This document shows positions 9,064 through 17,613 of a stretch of DNA of 49,339 nt, piece by piece. A model generated the notes under the pieces. It had not been told where the DNA came from. It did not search any database and saw nothing but the letters and a program-made list of their open reading frames with translations. Where the stretch lies: positions 1 to 49,339 of the forward strand of contig CAYXVF010000044.1 of assembly GCA_964468125.1 (NCBI GenBank), written 5' to 3'. A program made the translations under genes and the position numbers. The number at the start of each line of letters is the position of its first letter. Position 1 is the first letter of the stretch. The DNA comes from CAYXVF01 sp964468125 (GTDB lineage: Bacteria; Myxococcota; XYA12-FULL-58-9; CAYXVF01).

Positions 9064-9954
9064 GTGGCTCGTGAACGCGAAACGGTGGTGACCGTCGTCA
9101 CCGACGGGATCGATCAGACACTCAGTCCTGCGGGCCAGGCGTGTTTGGTGGTCTTCTACGGCCAGAACCTCGGTCGCCGCTACTTTCTCGACAAGACCGA
9201 GCAAATCATCGGCCGCTCCGACTCCGCGAACATCCAGGTCGATCAGGACAGCGTATCGAGGCAGCACGCAAAGGTCGTAACAGAAGAAGGCCGTTCCAGC
9301 CTCCATGATCTCGGATCGACGAACGGCACCTTCGTGAACGACCAGCCCTGTCACTCAGACCAATTGCGCGACGGTGATCTCATTCGCATTGGCCAGACCA
9401 TTTTCAAGTACATCTCTGGCTCGAACATCGAGAGCAAGTACCACGAAGAAATCTACCGCCTGACGACCATCGACGGCCTGACCCAGGCCTACAACAAGCG
9501 CTATTTCCTCGAAGCGCTGGAACGTGAGCTGAACCGGGCTCTGCGCTATCAGCGGCTTCTGTCGCTCGCGATGTTCGATATCGACCATTTCAAGAAGACC
9601 AACGACACTCATGGACACCTGGCCGGTGACTACGTGCTTCGCGAGCTCGCGAACATCGTCTCCAACAACATTCGTCGCGAGGACATCTTCGCGCGCTATG
9701 GGGGTGAGGAATTCTCGCTCATTCTTCCGGAGATCGATGCGGAAGCGGCCGGACAGGTTTGCGAGAAGCTGCGGCGGTTGATTCAGGACTTCGATTTCGT
9801 CTTCGCGGAGAAGCGCATTCCCGTCACGAGCAGCTTTGGCATCCGTTGCACGCAGCCTGGGGAGACGGACGTCCAGCCGGAGGAGTTCATCCACGATGCC
9901 GACGAGTGTCTGTACCGCGCGAAAGAGACCGGGCGAAACAAGGTCGAGCTCTAG
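9064..9954 (+). CDS. FHA-GGDEF diguanylate cyclase
   Basis: This 296-residue cytoplasmic protein has an N-terminal forkhead-associated phosphothreonine-binding domain (about 48-115, with IIGRSDSANIQVDQDSVSRQ and GSTNGTFVND). A C-terminal GGDEF domain follows (about 135-296). The active site is GGEEF and should make cyclic di-GMP. Five residues before it is RRED, a complete RxxD inhibitory site for product feedback. The FHA domain suggests control by a Ser/Thr kinase. The window also has a PilZ protein that may read the signal. GTG 9064 is the start. Confidence 0.92.
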   Translation: MARERETVVTVVTDGIDQTLSPAGQACLVVFYGQNLGRRYFLDKTEQIIGRSDSANIQVDQDSVSRQHAKVVTEEGRSSLHDLGSTNGTFVNDQPCHSDQLRDGDLIRIGQTIFKYISGSNIESKYHEEIYRLTTIDGLTQAYNKRYFLEALERELNRALRYQRLLSLAMFDIDHFKKTNDTHGHLAGDYVLRELANIVSNNIRREDIFARYGGEEFSLILPEIDAEAAGQVCEKLRRLIQDFDFVFAEKRIPVTSSFGIRCTQPGETDVQPEEFIHDADECLYRAKETGRNKVEL

Positions 9955-9963
9955 CTAGTCCAG

Positions 9964-10010
9964 CCAGCGAAGGGCGAGGGCGCGCGTTCCTCGCCACGAG
10001 CCTCCGCTGG
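9964..10010. other. nested inverted repeat between GGDEF gene and mutL
   Basis: An outer stem CCAGCG (9964-9969)/CGCTGG (10005-10010) encloses an inner stem GGCGAGG (9973-9979)/CCTCGCC (9989-9995) with a 9-nt loop. It lies 9 nt after the GGDEF stop and 34 nt before mutL. There is no T-run, so it could be a Rho-type or processing hairpin rather than a classical terminator. Confidence 0.4.
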
Positions 10011-10044
10011 CAATGTTCGTGCACTCTCGCTAACTATTGTTGTC

Positions 10045-11715
10045 ATGATCGCCGTCCTCGACGACCACGTGATCGATCAGATTGCTGCCGGTGAGGTGAT
10101 CGAACGTCCGGCCTCGGCGGTGAAGGAACTGCTGGAGAACGCCTTTGATGCAGGCGCGAAGGCCGTTCAAGTCGAGCTCGAAGAGGGCGGACTCGAGCGA
10201 ATCACGGTGAGCGACGACGGCGTGGGTATGACCGCGAAGGACGCGAGGTTGTGCATTCACCGGCACGCGACGAGCAAGCTGCGCAGCGTCGAAGACCTCT
10301 CAGCGATCCACTCCTACGGTTTTCGTGGAGAGGCGTTGTCGTCGATCGGTGCGGTCTCGGAGCTTTCGATCGCCACCCGGCGGCGAGAGGATCGATTGGG
10401 CACACGCGTCGAGGTGCGCGGCGGGGAGCTCCTAACGGTGGAGGCGTTCGGTGGAGCTTTCGGTACGTCCATCGATGTTCGCCACTTGTTCTTCAATACC
10501 CCCGCGCGACGAAAATTCATGCGTGCCCCGGCCACGGAACAGGCCCACGTCGTCGAGGCAGCGCTGCGCGTCGCCCTCGGTGCACGCCGGGGTGGGGTCG
10601 TCGTGAGCGCGGGGACCCGTCGTCTCCTGGACATTCCTGAGGACCAGCCAGAGGCGGAGCGGGTGAAGGCGGCCCTGGGCCCGCGTGTTCGAGATCTCGT
10701 GCCGATCGTCCATGACGGCGGCGAGGGTGTAACGGTCAGTGGCTATGTCACGTCGCTCGACACGCTGCGGAACGACACCAAGGGGACCTGGTTTTTCGTG
10801 AACGGTCGTTTCGTGCGCGAGCGCTTGCTGCAAAGGGCTTTAGTGGAGGTGTTTCGTCCCCAGCTTCCGCCGGGGCGCTACCCGATGGCGGTCGTGTACA
10901 TCGACGTCGACCCGGAGAGCGTCGACGTCAATGTGCATCCGCAGAAGCTCGAGGTGCGTTTCAGCGACAGCAGCGCGGTCTACCGCGCGTTGACCGCTGC
11001 GCTCACGAGCTTGTTTGTAAGCGGAGCCTTTTTGCAAACAGAAGCGTTTTCGGAGCGCGGACGGGTGGAGCGCGCGACCGAACGATTCTTTGCCCGGGAA
11101 GGCTCGGGGCCTGGACCGAGCTACGCGGCGGGACCTTCGAGCTCGACGGGAACCTACCGTCCTCCACCGCTTCAGGGGGAGCTTCGAGCGCCTGCGCCTG
11201 CGAGTGGCGAGACGCGTCGCTGGATCCTGAGGGAGCGCGAGGCGTCGGTACTCTTGGTGGATCTTCGAGCGCTCGCCCAGCATCGCGCCATGGAGCGCCT
11301 GCGCGATGAGCTGGCGGCGGGGCAGAGCGCCGAGGCGCGAGAGCTCGTCCTACCCGAGATTCTCGAGCTCGACCGGGACGAGGCGCAATGTGTCGAAACG
11401 CTTTCCGACGCGCTTTTGCGCTTTGGCCTGGAGCTCGGACCGGCGGGGCCAGAGCGTCATGCGCTTCGGTCCGTTCCGGCGGCACTCGGCGATGTCGAGG
11501 CACGGGCCGTGTGGGCGGCGATAGCGCCGCTCCTGCGTGGCCAGGAGGCGCCGATCGAGGGTGAGGCAGCTGCAGCGTTGCTCCGTGCGATGGTGACCTG
11601 TGTCCCGGTGACCGAGGACGATCGCGGCGCGGCGGTGGACCGGGCCATTCGTGCGGGAGCGCCCGGTGTCTACGAGCTCAGCGACGAGGCGCTTCGGGCG
11701 CTGCTGCGCCGTTGA
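10045..11715 (+). CDS. mutL: DNA mismatch repair protein MutL
   Basis: MutL couples mismatch recognition by MutS to strand processing. The N-terminal GHKL ATPase is intact: VIDQIAAGEVIERPASAVKELLENAFDAG, SDDGVGM, HATSKL and YGFRGEALSSIG. NVHPQKLEVRF follows in the transducer domain. The 556-residue length is a little short. The C-terminal dimerisation domain lacks the endonuclease motif DQHA(X)2E(X)4E: VDLRALAQHRAMERL stands at that place (residues 405-419), and no CPHGRP-like end is seen. It probably has no nicking activity of its own. Confidence 0.93.
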   Translation: MIAVLDDHVIDQIAAGEVIERPASAVKELLENAFDAGAKAVQVELEEGGLERITVSDDGVGMTAKDARLCIHRHATSKLRSVEDLSAIHSYGFRGEALSSIGAVSELSIATRRREDRLGTRVEVRGGELLTVEAFGGAFGTSIDVRHLFFNTPARRKFMRAPATEQAHVVEAALRVALGARRGGVVVSAGTRRLLDIPEDQPEAERVKAALGPRVRDLVPIVHDGGEGVTVSGYVTSLDTLRNDTKGTWFFVNGRFVRERLLQRALVEVFRPQLPPGRYPMAVVYIDVDPESVDVNVHPQKLEVRFSDSSAVYRALTAALTSLFVSGAFLQTEAFSERGRVERATERFFAREGSGPGPSYAAGPSSSTGTYRPPPLQGELRAPAPASGETRRWILREREASVLLVDLRALAQHRAMERLRDELAAGQSAEARELVLPEILELDRDEAQCVETLSDALLRFGLELGPAGPERHALRSVPAALGDVEARAVWAAIAPLLRGQEAPIEGEAAAALLRAMVTCVPVTEDDRGAAVDRAIRAGAPGVYELSDEALRALLRR

Positions 11716-11747
11716 CGGAATCGCGTCATTCGGGACATGGTCCACCG

Positions 11748-12218
11748 ATGAGCGCGTTGCCCCTGGAGGCCACCTATCGAGTGGCGAGTGCGGAGGATCA
11801 CGAGGTCGTGGTCGCGATGCTCCGGGAGTTGGTGGACGAGCTCGGCCCGACGGACTCGGCGCCGCGGATCAAGGCCCGTCTCGACGAGGATATTCGCCTC
11901 GCGATGGCGAGCGCCGAGGTCCGGATCTTCATCGCCGAGCGGGACGGCGAGGTGATCGGCCTCAGCCGGGCCGACATCTTGGCGAACGACCCGATCTTTC
12001 GGCTCCGCGACGATCGCCGCTGCGGCTACGTCGACCAGATGTTCGTACGCCCGAGCTTTCGGGGCGCCGGCGTAGGCTCGCAGCTCCTCGCCCTGTGCGA
12101 GGACTGGTTCCGCGAGCGGCGGATTGGGCACGCGCTGTTGCATGCGGCGCCGCGGGCGGTCCGATTCTACGCGCGCGAGGGCTACCAGCCGAACCGCGAA
12201 ATGTTTAAGCGGCTCTAG
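11748..12218 (+). CDS. GNAT-family N-acetyltransferase
   Basis: This is a 156-residue single-domain acetyltransferase. The acetyl-CoA-binding motif A is visible as MFVRPSFRGAGVGSQLL (R/Q-x-x-G-x-G/A), and the fold ends with AVRFYAREGYQP, a typical motif B. The substrate cannot be read from the sequence. ATG 11748 is preferred. A TTG overlapping the mutL stop (11712) would add 12 unconserved residues. It lies 32 nt behind mutL and may be cotranscribed. Confidence 0.85.
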   Translation: MSALPLEATYRVASAEDHEVVVAMLRELVDELGPTDSAPRIKARLDEDIRLAMASAEVRIFIAERDGEVIGLSRADILANDPIFRLRDDRRCGYVDQMFVRPSFRGAGVGSQLLALCEDWFRERRIGHALLHAAPRAVRFYAREGYQPNREMFKRL

Positions 12219-12351
12219 GGCAGTCGTGAGATGCACCCAATCTCCGGTGATACAGAGGGCTGGCTCGCTCGGGAACGAGATTCGCGACCTTGAGTCCATG
12301 TACCTCCAGTGCGAATGACGCGCAGATATCGGGATACGAGAACCAAATACT

Positions 12352-13518
12352 TCACAGATAGCGGATCCGATACTTGTCGACCCAAGCGGGCGATGCGCAC
12401 TCCAGCCCGGGGTGGGGGTCTGCTGCCGCCCGCGTCCGCCCATCTCGTCCATTGAAGAAGGCCTTGACCTGCCACTCAGCAGAAGCGCTGAGCTCCCGGT
12501 CGCCGATGGCGACCGCGTGCACGTGTGGCCGTCCGCCGCGCGGTCGGTACCAAGCTGCAAAACCAGCCCGGCGCAGCGCCGCGACAGCGAGCGTGCCCCC
12601 GTCACTGGGTGTCACGAATAGGTCGACGACTCCACCACCTTGATGCGGATGCGCGCCGAGCTCATTCCCATCGTAGGAACCCCGCATGACGCGCAGCTTG
12701 AGCTCACCCCGTACCGCTTCCTTGGCGGCGGAGAGCATGGTGACGGTGCGTTTGTTGAGCACGAGTCCGTCTCGTGCGACGCGCTCGTAGTCATGAGTCG
12801 GCTCATCGCGGGCGATCACGCTTTCGGCGACGAAGCTCACCAGGTTCTCGTCTGGCTCTCCGGGGCGGTTTGTCAGCGCGAGGCGGAAGCGCCGGAACCC
12901 TTCGCGGTCGAAACTCCACCCGATGGATTCCCCCCAGGCTAGGAGCGCCCGACCACTGACCTTTCCGACGAGGAGGGTCTTCTCCTCGGGACGGTCTTCG
13001 ATCCCGAGGGCGTGGCGGACTTCGAGTAGGCGCTCCGGCCGGCGCCCGATGCGCATCAGGATTCGAATGGCGCGACGCAGCTCGGGGGCGAGGGTGGGCC
13101 ACTCGTCCGGGCTGACGTTTAGGCGTGCCTCGCGGCCTTCGAGAAAGCGCGCGTAGGCCTCTGCAACATGCGGACCGATTCGGACGGCCTCGGAAAAGCC
13201 TCGCTCCATCTTGAAGACCCGGATGCCGTCGTCGGTGAGGGGATATCCGCGCTGGCGCACCATTTCGGCGAGATGGTGGACCTCACGTTTGCCGATCTTC
13301 AGGCTGTCGAGGCCGCGGTCGTCTCCAACGACACGTAGCAAGGCGTCGACCGCGTGCGGATCATGGGCGAAATCCGCCGCTCGAAACAGCGCGAGCGCCC
13401 GCCGCTGTTCCGTGTCGAGTCGTTCGAACGCACGTCTCCCAAGCTGAATGTTGAGGACACGCGGACGCGTCTCGAGGGTGGCTTCCCCTCGGAGCTTTTT
13501 GGGATAAGGCGCTGTCAT
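12352..13518 (-). CDS. protein with C-terminal DD-peptidase-like (M15/Hedgehog-type) zinc domain
   Basis: This 388-residue protein has no evident signal peptide. Residues about 275-365 hold H290/H292...D299 in AHPHQGGGVVDL and H332/H334 in RPHVHAVAIGD. That spacing matches the zinc site of D-Ala-D-Ala carboxypeptidases of the M15/Hedgehog fold, next to GSYDGNELG and RRAGFAAWYRPRGG. Residues 1-270 are predicted mostly helical and I do not recognise them. The domain could cut peptide cross-bridges or act on another D-amino-acid bond, but export is unclear. Its start codon overlaps that of the divergent gene on the other strand. Confidence 0.6.
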   Translation of the reverse strand: MTAPYPKKLRGEATLETRPRVLNIQLGRRAFERLDTEQRRALALFRAADFAHDPHAVDALLRVVGDDRGLDSLKIGKREVHHLAEMVRQRGYPLTDDGIRVFKMERGFSEAVRIGPHVAEAYARFLEGREARLNVSPDEWPTLAPELRRAIRILMRIGRRPERLLEVRHALGIEDRPEEKTLLVGKVSGRALLAWGESIGWSFDREGFRRFRLALTNRPGEPDENLVSFVAESVIARDEPTHDYERVARDGLVLNKRTVTMLSAAKEAVRGELKLRVMRGSYDGNELGAHPHQGGGVVDLFVTPSDGGTLAVAALRRAGFAAWYRPRGGRPHVHAVAIGDRELSASAEWQVKAFFNGRDGRTRAAADPHPGLECASPAWVDKYRIRYL

Positions 13519-14224
13519 GGATTCCGGATCAGTATCGGGCGGTCACGCGACAGGGTTGCGCCCGGTTTTGCACCTCGTGGTGCTCGAGGATCGTCCCGAG
13601 CTTCCGCTCGCGCGGGCCCTGGGCAGTCTAGACCCGGCCGACCGCGCTCGGGCGCTTCAGATCAGCAACCCCGAGGTGCGTCGACAGTTTGCCTTTGGCC
13701 GTTTCCTCCTCTGGCGCATGCTCGAGGAGCTCGGTGTGCCGCGCCGGCCGCTCGAAAAACATCCCCTAGGCAAGCCCTACCTTCAGGGGCGCCCCATCGA
13801 TTTCAATTTGAGCCACACGCGCGGCGGGGTTGCAGTCCTCCTGGGACGCGGTGACCTCGGAGTGGACGTAGAGCGTGCGGACCGAAGGGTGGACGTGGAG
13901 CGCGTTGGGATCCGCAGCTTCACCCATTCGGAGCTTCGCTGGGTGCGCGCCGGCAACCCTAGCGAGCGCTTCATTCGGATGTGGACGCTAAAAGAGGCCT
14001 ACATGAAGGCACGAGGGCTCGGCCTGCGCCTGAGCCCCAAGACCTTCAGTTTCGACATCTCGGAACGTGAAGCGTGCATCGTGCGCTCGCGCGAACCACT
14101 GGAGCGCGGTTGGGTGTTTCATCCCAGCACCGTGGGGGCGCTGCGCCTCGCGCTCGCCGTGCGGGGACCGTATACGGAGCAGGGCGCCGTCTTGAAACGC
14201 TACGACGGCGCCGCGCTGTTTTAG
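13517..14224 (+). CDS. Sfp-type 4'-phosphopantetheinyl transferase
   Basis: This enzyme moves the phosphopantetheine arm of CoA onto a serine of carrier proteins (polyketide, nonribosomal peptide or fatty acid synthases). The 235-residue length and motifs fit the Sfp/Gsp class: IDFNLSHTRGGVAVLL, LGVDVER (the metal-binding acidic pair), FTHSELRWV and FIRMWTLKEAYMKARGLGL. No synthase cluster lies in the window, so it probably serves distant clusters. ATG 13517 overlaps the opposite start by 2 nt. A later start (TTG about 13557) would still leave the domain complete. Confidence 0.9.
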   Translation: MDSGSVSGGHATGLRPVLHLVVLEDRPELPLARALGSLDPADRARALQISNPEVRRQFAFGRFLLWRMLEELGVPRRPLEKHPLGKPYLQGRPIDFNLSHTRGGVAVLLGRGDLGVDVERADRRVDVERVGIRSFTHSELRWVRAGNPSERFIRMWTLKEAYMKARGLGLRLSPKTFSFDISEREACIVRSREPLERGWVFHPSTVGALRLALAVRGPYTEQGAVLKRYDGAALF

Positions 14225-14288
14225 GGTGCATTCTCAACGCCGAACCGGGCCAGCGCCGAGGTACGCGTCGCCAGGACGCACGCTCGCC

Positions 14289-15473
14289 TCAGAGCTTGAG
14301 GTTCTCCAGAACGACCGCCGTACCTTCGCCTCCACCGAGGCAAATGCCCGCGCAGCCGTAGCGCTCGCCGTCCTGCACTATCGCATGGAGGAGAGTGGTG
14401 ACGATGCGTGCGCCGGAGCAGCCGATCGGATGGCCGAGGGCAACGGCGCCGCCGTGCACGTTGACCTGCTCTGGATCGAGCTCGAGCTCGCGGATCGCCG
14501 CCATCGCCACGTTGGCGAAGGCCTCATTGACCTCCCAGCGCGTGATGTCGTTTTGCTTCACGCCGGAGCGATCGATCGCCTGCTTCATCGCGCCAACCGG
14601 AGCCGTGGTGAACCACTCGGGCTCGTGCGCGAAGCTACCTTGCGCGACCAAACGCGCGATGGGATCGAGGCCGAGGGCCTGCGCCTTCTCCTCGCTCATC
14701 AACAGGAGGGCCGCTGCACCGTCGTTGATCTTCGAGGCGTTCGCGGCGGTGATGGTTCCGTTCTCCCGATCGAAGGCGGGGGGCAGCTTGCCCACCTTCT
14801 CCAACGGCGCGCCAAAGGGTTCTTCATCCGCGTCGACCAGGAGCGGGTCACCCTTTCGCTGCGGCACCTCCACCGGCACGAGCTCGTCCTCGAACTTGCC
14901 CGCCTTCACCGCAGCCTGCGCGCGCTCGTAGCTCTGGAGCGCGAAGGCGTCCTGGTCCTCGCGTGAGAAGTCGTATTTCTGGGCGCACAGCTCGGCGCAA
15001 TTGCCCATGTGCTTGTCCCCGTAAGGGTCCCAGAGCCCGTCGTGAATCATGATGTCCTGTAGCTGCATCGCGCCCATCTTCTGGCCCGTGCGCATTTGGG
15101 CGAAGTGCGGCGCGTTCGACATGGACTCCATGCCGCCGGCGACGATTACGTCCCATTCGCCCACACGGATCGCGTTGGCCGCGTCCATCAGTGCGCGCAT
15201 GCCGGAGCCGCACACCTTGTTCACCGTGATCGCACCTGCGCTCCGGGGGAGACCGGCCGCGTGCGCCGCTTGCCGGGCCGGCGCCTGACCCACGCCGGCC
15301 TGGAGGACGTTGCCGAAATAGACGTGTTCCACCTCCGTGGGATCGACCTTCGCGCGCTCGAGTGCGCCTTTGATCGCCACTCCACCCAGGGTGGGGGCCG
15401 AGAGGCTCTGGAGGCCTCCGAGAAACTTGCCGATGGGGGTTCGGACTGCGGATACGATGACGACGTTCTTCAT
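14289..15473 (-). CDS. acetyl-CoA C-acetyltransferase (thiolase)
   Basis: This thiolase condenses two acetyl-CoA to acetoacetyl-CoA or runs the reverse reaction. The 394-residue product starts MKNVVIVSAVRTPIGKF and carries all active-site parts: nucleophile Cys in NKVCGSGMRA, His in GGAVALGHPIGCSG, and the general acid Cys in CAGICLGGGEGTA. Start 15473 is supported by GAGGTGA just upstream on the minus strand. It is a single gene, convergent with the phosphopantetheinyl transferase. Whether it serves polymer synthesis, mevalonate or degradation is not visible. Confidence 0.94.
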   Translation of the reverse strand: MKNVVIVSAVRTPIGKFLGGLQSLSAPTLGGVAIKGALERAKVDPTEVEHVYFGNVLQAGVGQAPARQAAHAAGLPRSAGAITVNKVCGSGMRALMDAANAIRVGEWDVIVAGGMESMSNAPHFAQMRTGQKMGAMQLQDIMIHDGLWDPYGDKHMGNCAELCAQKYDFSREDQDAFALQSYERAQAAVKAGKFEDELVPVEVPQRKGDPLLVDADEEPFGAPLEKVGKLPPAFDRENGTITAANASKINDGAAALLLMSEEKAQALGLDPIARLVAQGSFAHEPEWFTTAPVGAMKQAIDRSGVKQNDITRWEVNEAFANVAMAAIRELELDPEQVNVHGGAVALGHPIGCSGARIVTTLLHAIVQDGERYGCAGICLGGGEGTAVVLENLKL

Positions 15474-15685
15474 GCGCTCACCTCGATGGGGCACCGGGCC
15501 CGGTCACGTATTTAGTCTAATGCGAGAACGACGACGGCCGCCGCTCCTGCGTGTCCAGGGCTGCGGCCTGCTAGCATGAACGCATCTCTTTGAGAAGGTC
15601 TCTGAGCGCTGCCCACCGCTACACCGAAGTTGCCTCCTGAGCCCCGATCCGACTACTGTGCGGCGTTACGAGGGAGCGAATCTCG

Positions 15686-16078
15686 GTGAGTGAAGAAGCG
15701 CGACCGGTTCTCCTGGTGGTCGAGGACGAGCCGGACATCAACAAGGTCCTCGCGACCTACGGCGAAAAAAACGGATTCGAGGTGCATCGTGCGGACAACG
15801 GACTCGACGCGGTCGAGACGGCCAAACGCGTGCGCCCGGATGTCATCCTGTTGGATATCGCGCTTCCAGGGTTGGACGGCCGCGATGTCTTCATGCGCCT
15901 GAAAGATGCCGGTCTCACCGAACGCGCCGTCGTGGTCTTCCTAACCGCCCGGGACGAGCAGAGCGATAGGCTCCTTGGCCTCGAGCTCGGCGCGGACGAC
16001 TACGAGACGAAGCCCGTGCATTTCCAGATGCTGTTCCGAAAGGTCGACCGGCTGCTCACGAAGAAGAGAGGTTTGTGA
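15686..16078 (+). CDS. stand-alone response regulator receiver protein
   Basis: This 130-residue single REC domain has the acidic pair in VVEDEPD, the phospho-acceptor Asp in ILLDIALPGLDG, the Thr in VVFLTARD and the Lys in YETKPVHF. No output domain is present (CheY-like), so it acts through protein contact. GTG 15686 is the start. Its stop overlaps the start of the sodium:solute symporter (GTGA), so the pair is translationally coupled. No histidine kinase gene lies next to it. Confidence 0.9.
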   Translation: MSEEARPVLLVVEDEPDINKVLATYGEKNGFEVHRADNGLDAVETAKRVRPDVILLDIALPGLDGRDVFMRLKDAGLTERAVVVFLTARDEQSDRLLGLELGADDYETKPVHFQMLFRKVDRLLTKKRGL

Positions 16079-17505
16079 GCGCTACTCTCATCGGATTCAT
16101 CATCTATCTCGTTGTGGTCGTGATCGCGGGCGCGATGACGTACCGCCTGACGAACACGCAAGACGATTTCTTGCTCGCGGGCCGGAAACTCAATGTCTGG
16201 GTTGCGACGATGTCGGAGCGTGCGAGCTCCGAGTCCGCCTGGCTCTTGCTCGGTCTGCCGGGAGCGGCCCTCGTGGCGGGGCTCATCGAAGGGTGGGCGG
16301 CGCTCGGCTGTCTCATCGGAATCACCCTCAGCTGGTGGATCGTGGCAAAAAAGCTGCGTGAGGAGACGGAAGCGGCCAATGCGCTGACTCTGCCAGAGTA
16401 CCTCGCGACGCGCTTCGGCGAGCACGCGCAAACCATACGTTTGGTCGCGAGCCTCATCATCTTGTTCTTCTACGCCTTTTATGTGGCGGCCCAATTCAGC
16501 GGGGCGGGCAAGGTGCTGAACGTGACCTTTGGGATCGACGAGACCCAAGGGATGCTTCTCGGAGCCGGGATCATCATCGCCTACACGATGGCCGGCGGTT
16601 TCTTCGCGGTGGCGTGGACCGATTTCATCCAGGCGTTTTTGATGCTCGGTACGCTGGTGATTCTGCCCATCGCGGGCTTCATCGAGCTCGCCTCCCTCGA
16701 CACCACCGCCCAGGCCCTCGACCCCGCGACGACGGGCTCGCTCACCGGAGGGAAGACCGGTTTGGCGGCGCTCGGCGTGGTGGTGAGCGGTCTGAGCTGG
16801 GGTTTTGGCTATTTCGGTCAGCCGCACACGCTGACCCGCTACATGTCCATCGCGGATCCAGAGCAGATCCGAGTAGGGCGATGGATCGCGATCGTCTGGG
16901 GCGTGCTCGCGTTCGTGGGGGCGATCTGTATCGGCATCGTCGGGATCTACCGATACGGAGGGGCGGCCGCTTTTGCCGATCAGGAGCAGATCATGCCCGC
17001 GCTGGCGACCGACCTTCTTCCGGGCTGGCTCGCGGGGATCTTCATCTCCGGCGCCATCGCGGCCATGATGTCCACAGCTGACAGTCAGTTGCTCGTGGGC
17101 ACGAGCGCGGTCGCCGAAGACATGATCCACCGGACTCTGAAGGTGGAAGTGAGCCCCGAGCGCTTGGTGTCGCTGAGTCGCGTGGTCGCAATCGGCCTCG
17201 GGCTGAGTGCTTTGCTGCTCGCCTGGACGAGCCGGGAATTCGTCTTCGGACTCGTCAGCTACGCCTGGGGCGGATTGGGGGCGTCTTTTGGCCCTGTGAT
17301 CCTCCTGACGCTGTATTGGAAACGGCTGACGGGTCCGGCGGTGGTGGCAAGCATGCTCACGGGTACGGTGGTCACGATCATCTGGTCCGAAATCGACGTG
17401 CTCGAAAACGCGCTTTCCGCGCGCGCCAGCGCCTTCCTGCTGGCCCTCGCGGTCGCACTGGGCGTGAGCTTGCTGGCGCAACCGGACCGGGGTTCCGCCG
17501 GCTGA
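16075..17505 (+). CDS. sodium:solute symporter (SSS/PutP family)
   Basis: This 476-residue inner-membrane protein has about 13 hydrophobic segments, starting MSATLIGFIIYLVVVVIAG. The SSS hallmarks are DDFLLAGRKLN, AYTMAGGFFAVAWTDFIQ, GYFGQPHTLTRYMSIADPEQIR and AAMMSTADSQLL. The order and the WTDFIQ segment resemble sodium/proline symporters, but the substrate is not certain. It is coupled to the upstream response regulator gene by a 4-nt overlap. It has no kinase extension of the CbrA type. Confidence 0.9.
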   Translation: MSATLIGFIIYLVVVVIAGAMTYRLTNTQDDFLLAGRKLNVWVATMSERASSESAWLLLGLPGAALVAGLIEGWAALGCLIGITLSWWIVAKKLREETEAANALTLPEYLATRFGEHAQTIRLVASLIILFFYAFYVAAQFSGAGKVLNVTFGIDETQGMLLGAGIIIAYTMAGGFFAVAWTDFIQAFLMLGTLVILPIAGFIELASLDTTAQALDPATTGSLTGGKTGLAALGVVVSGLSWGFGYFGQPHTLTRYMSIADPEQIRVGRWIAIVWGVLAFVGAICIGIVGIYRYGGAAAFADQEQIMPALATDLLPGWLAGIFISGAIAAMMSTADSQLLVGTSAVAEDMIHRTLKVEVSPERLVSLSRVVAIGLGLSALLLAWTSREFVFGLVSYAWGGLGASFGPVILLTLYWKRLTGPAVVASMLTGTVVTIIWSEIDVLENALSARASAFLLALAVALGVSLLAQPDRGSAG

Positions 17506-17515
17506 TAACCCAATT

Positions 17516-17559
17516 GGGCTCCATGTCTCTTTTTTGAGCCCGATCGTCGCAGAGACATG
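17516..17559. other. interleaved stem arms after the symporter gene
   Basis: GGGCTC (17516-17521) pairs with GAGCCC (17536-17541), and CATGTCTC (17522-17529) pairs with GAGACATG (17552-17559). A TTTTTT run lies between them (17530-17535). The arms interleave, so they are either alternative hairpins or a pseudoknot. The position fits a terminator of the symporter gene or a leader of the PilZ fusion gene 54 nt downstream. Confidence 0.4.
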
Positions 17560-17613
17560 TATGGTGAACGGGGGACCTCGGGGGGGTAGTGGGTCCCGGT
17601 AAAGGAGTCGTTT

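Noticed and set aside
17560..17613. c-di-GMP riboswitch ahead of the PilZ fusion
   Set aside because: None of the conserved GEMM-I or GEMM-II blocks are present; only GC-rich stems are seen.
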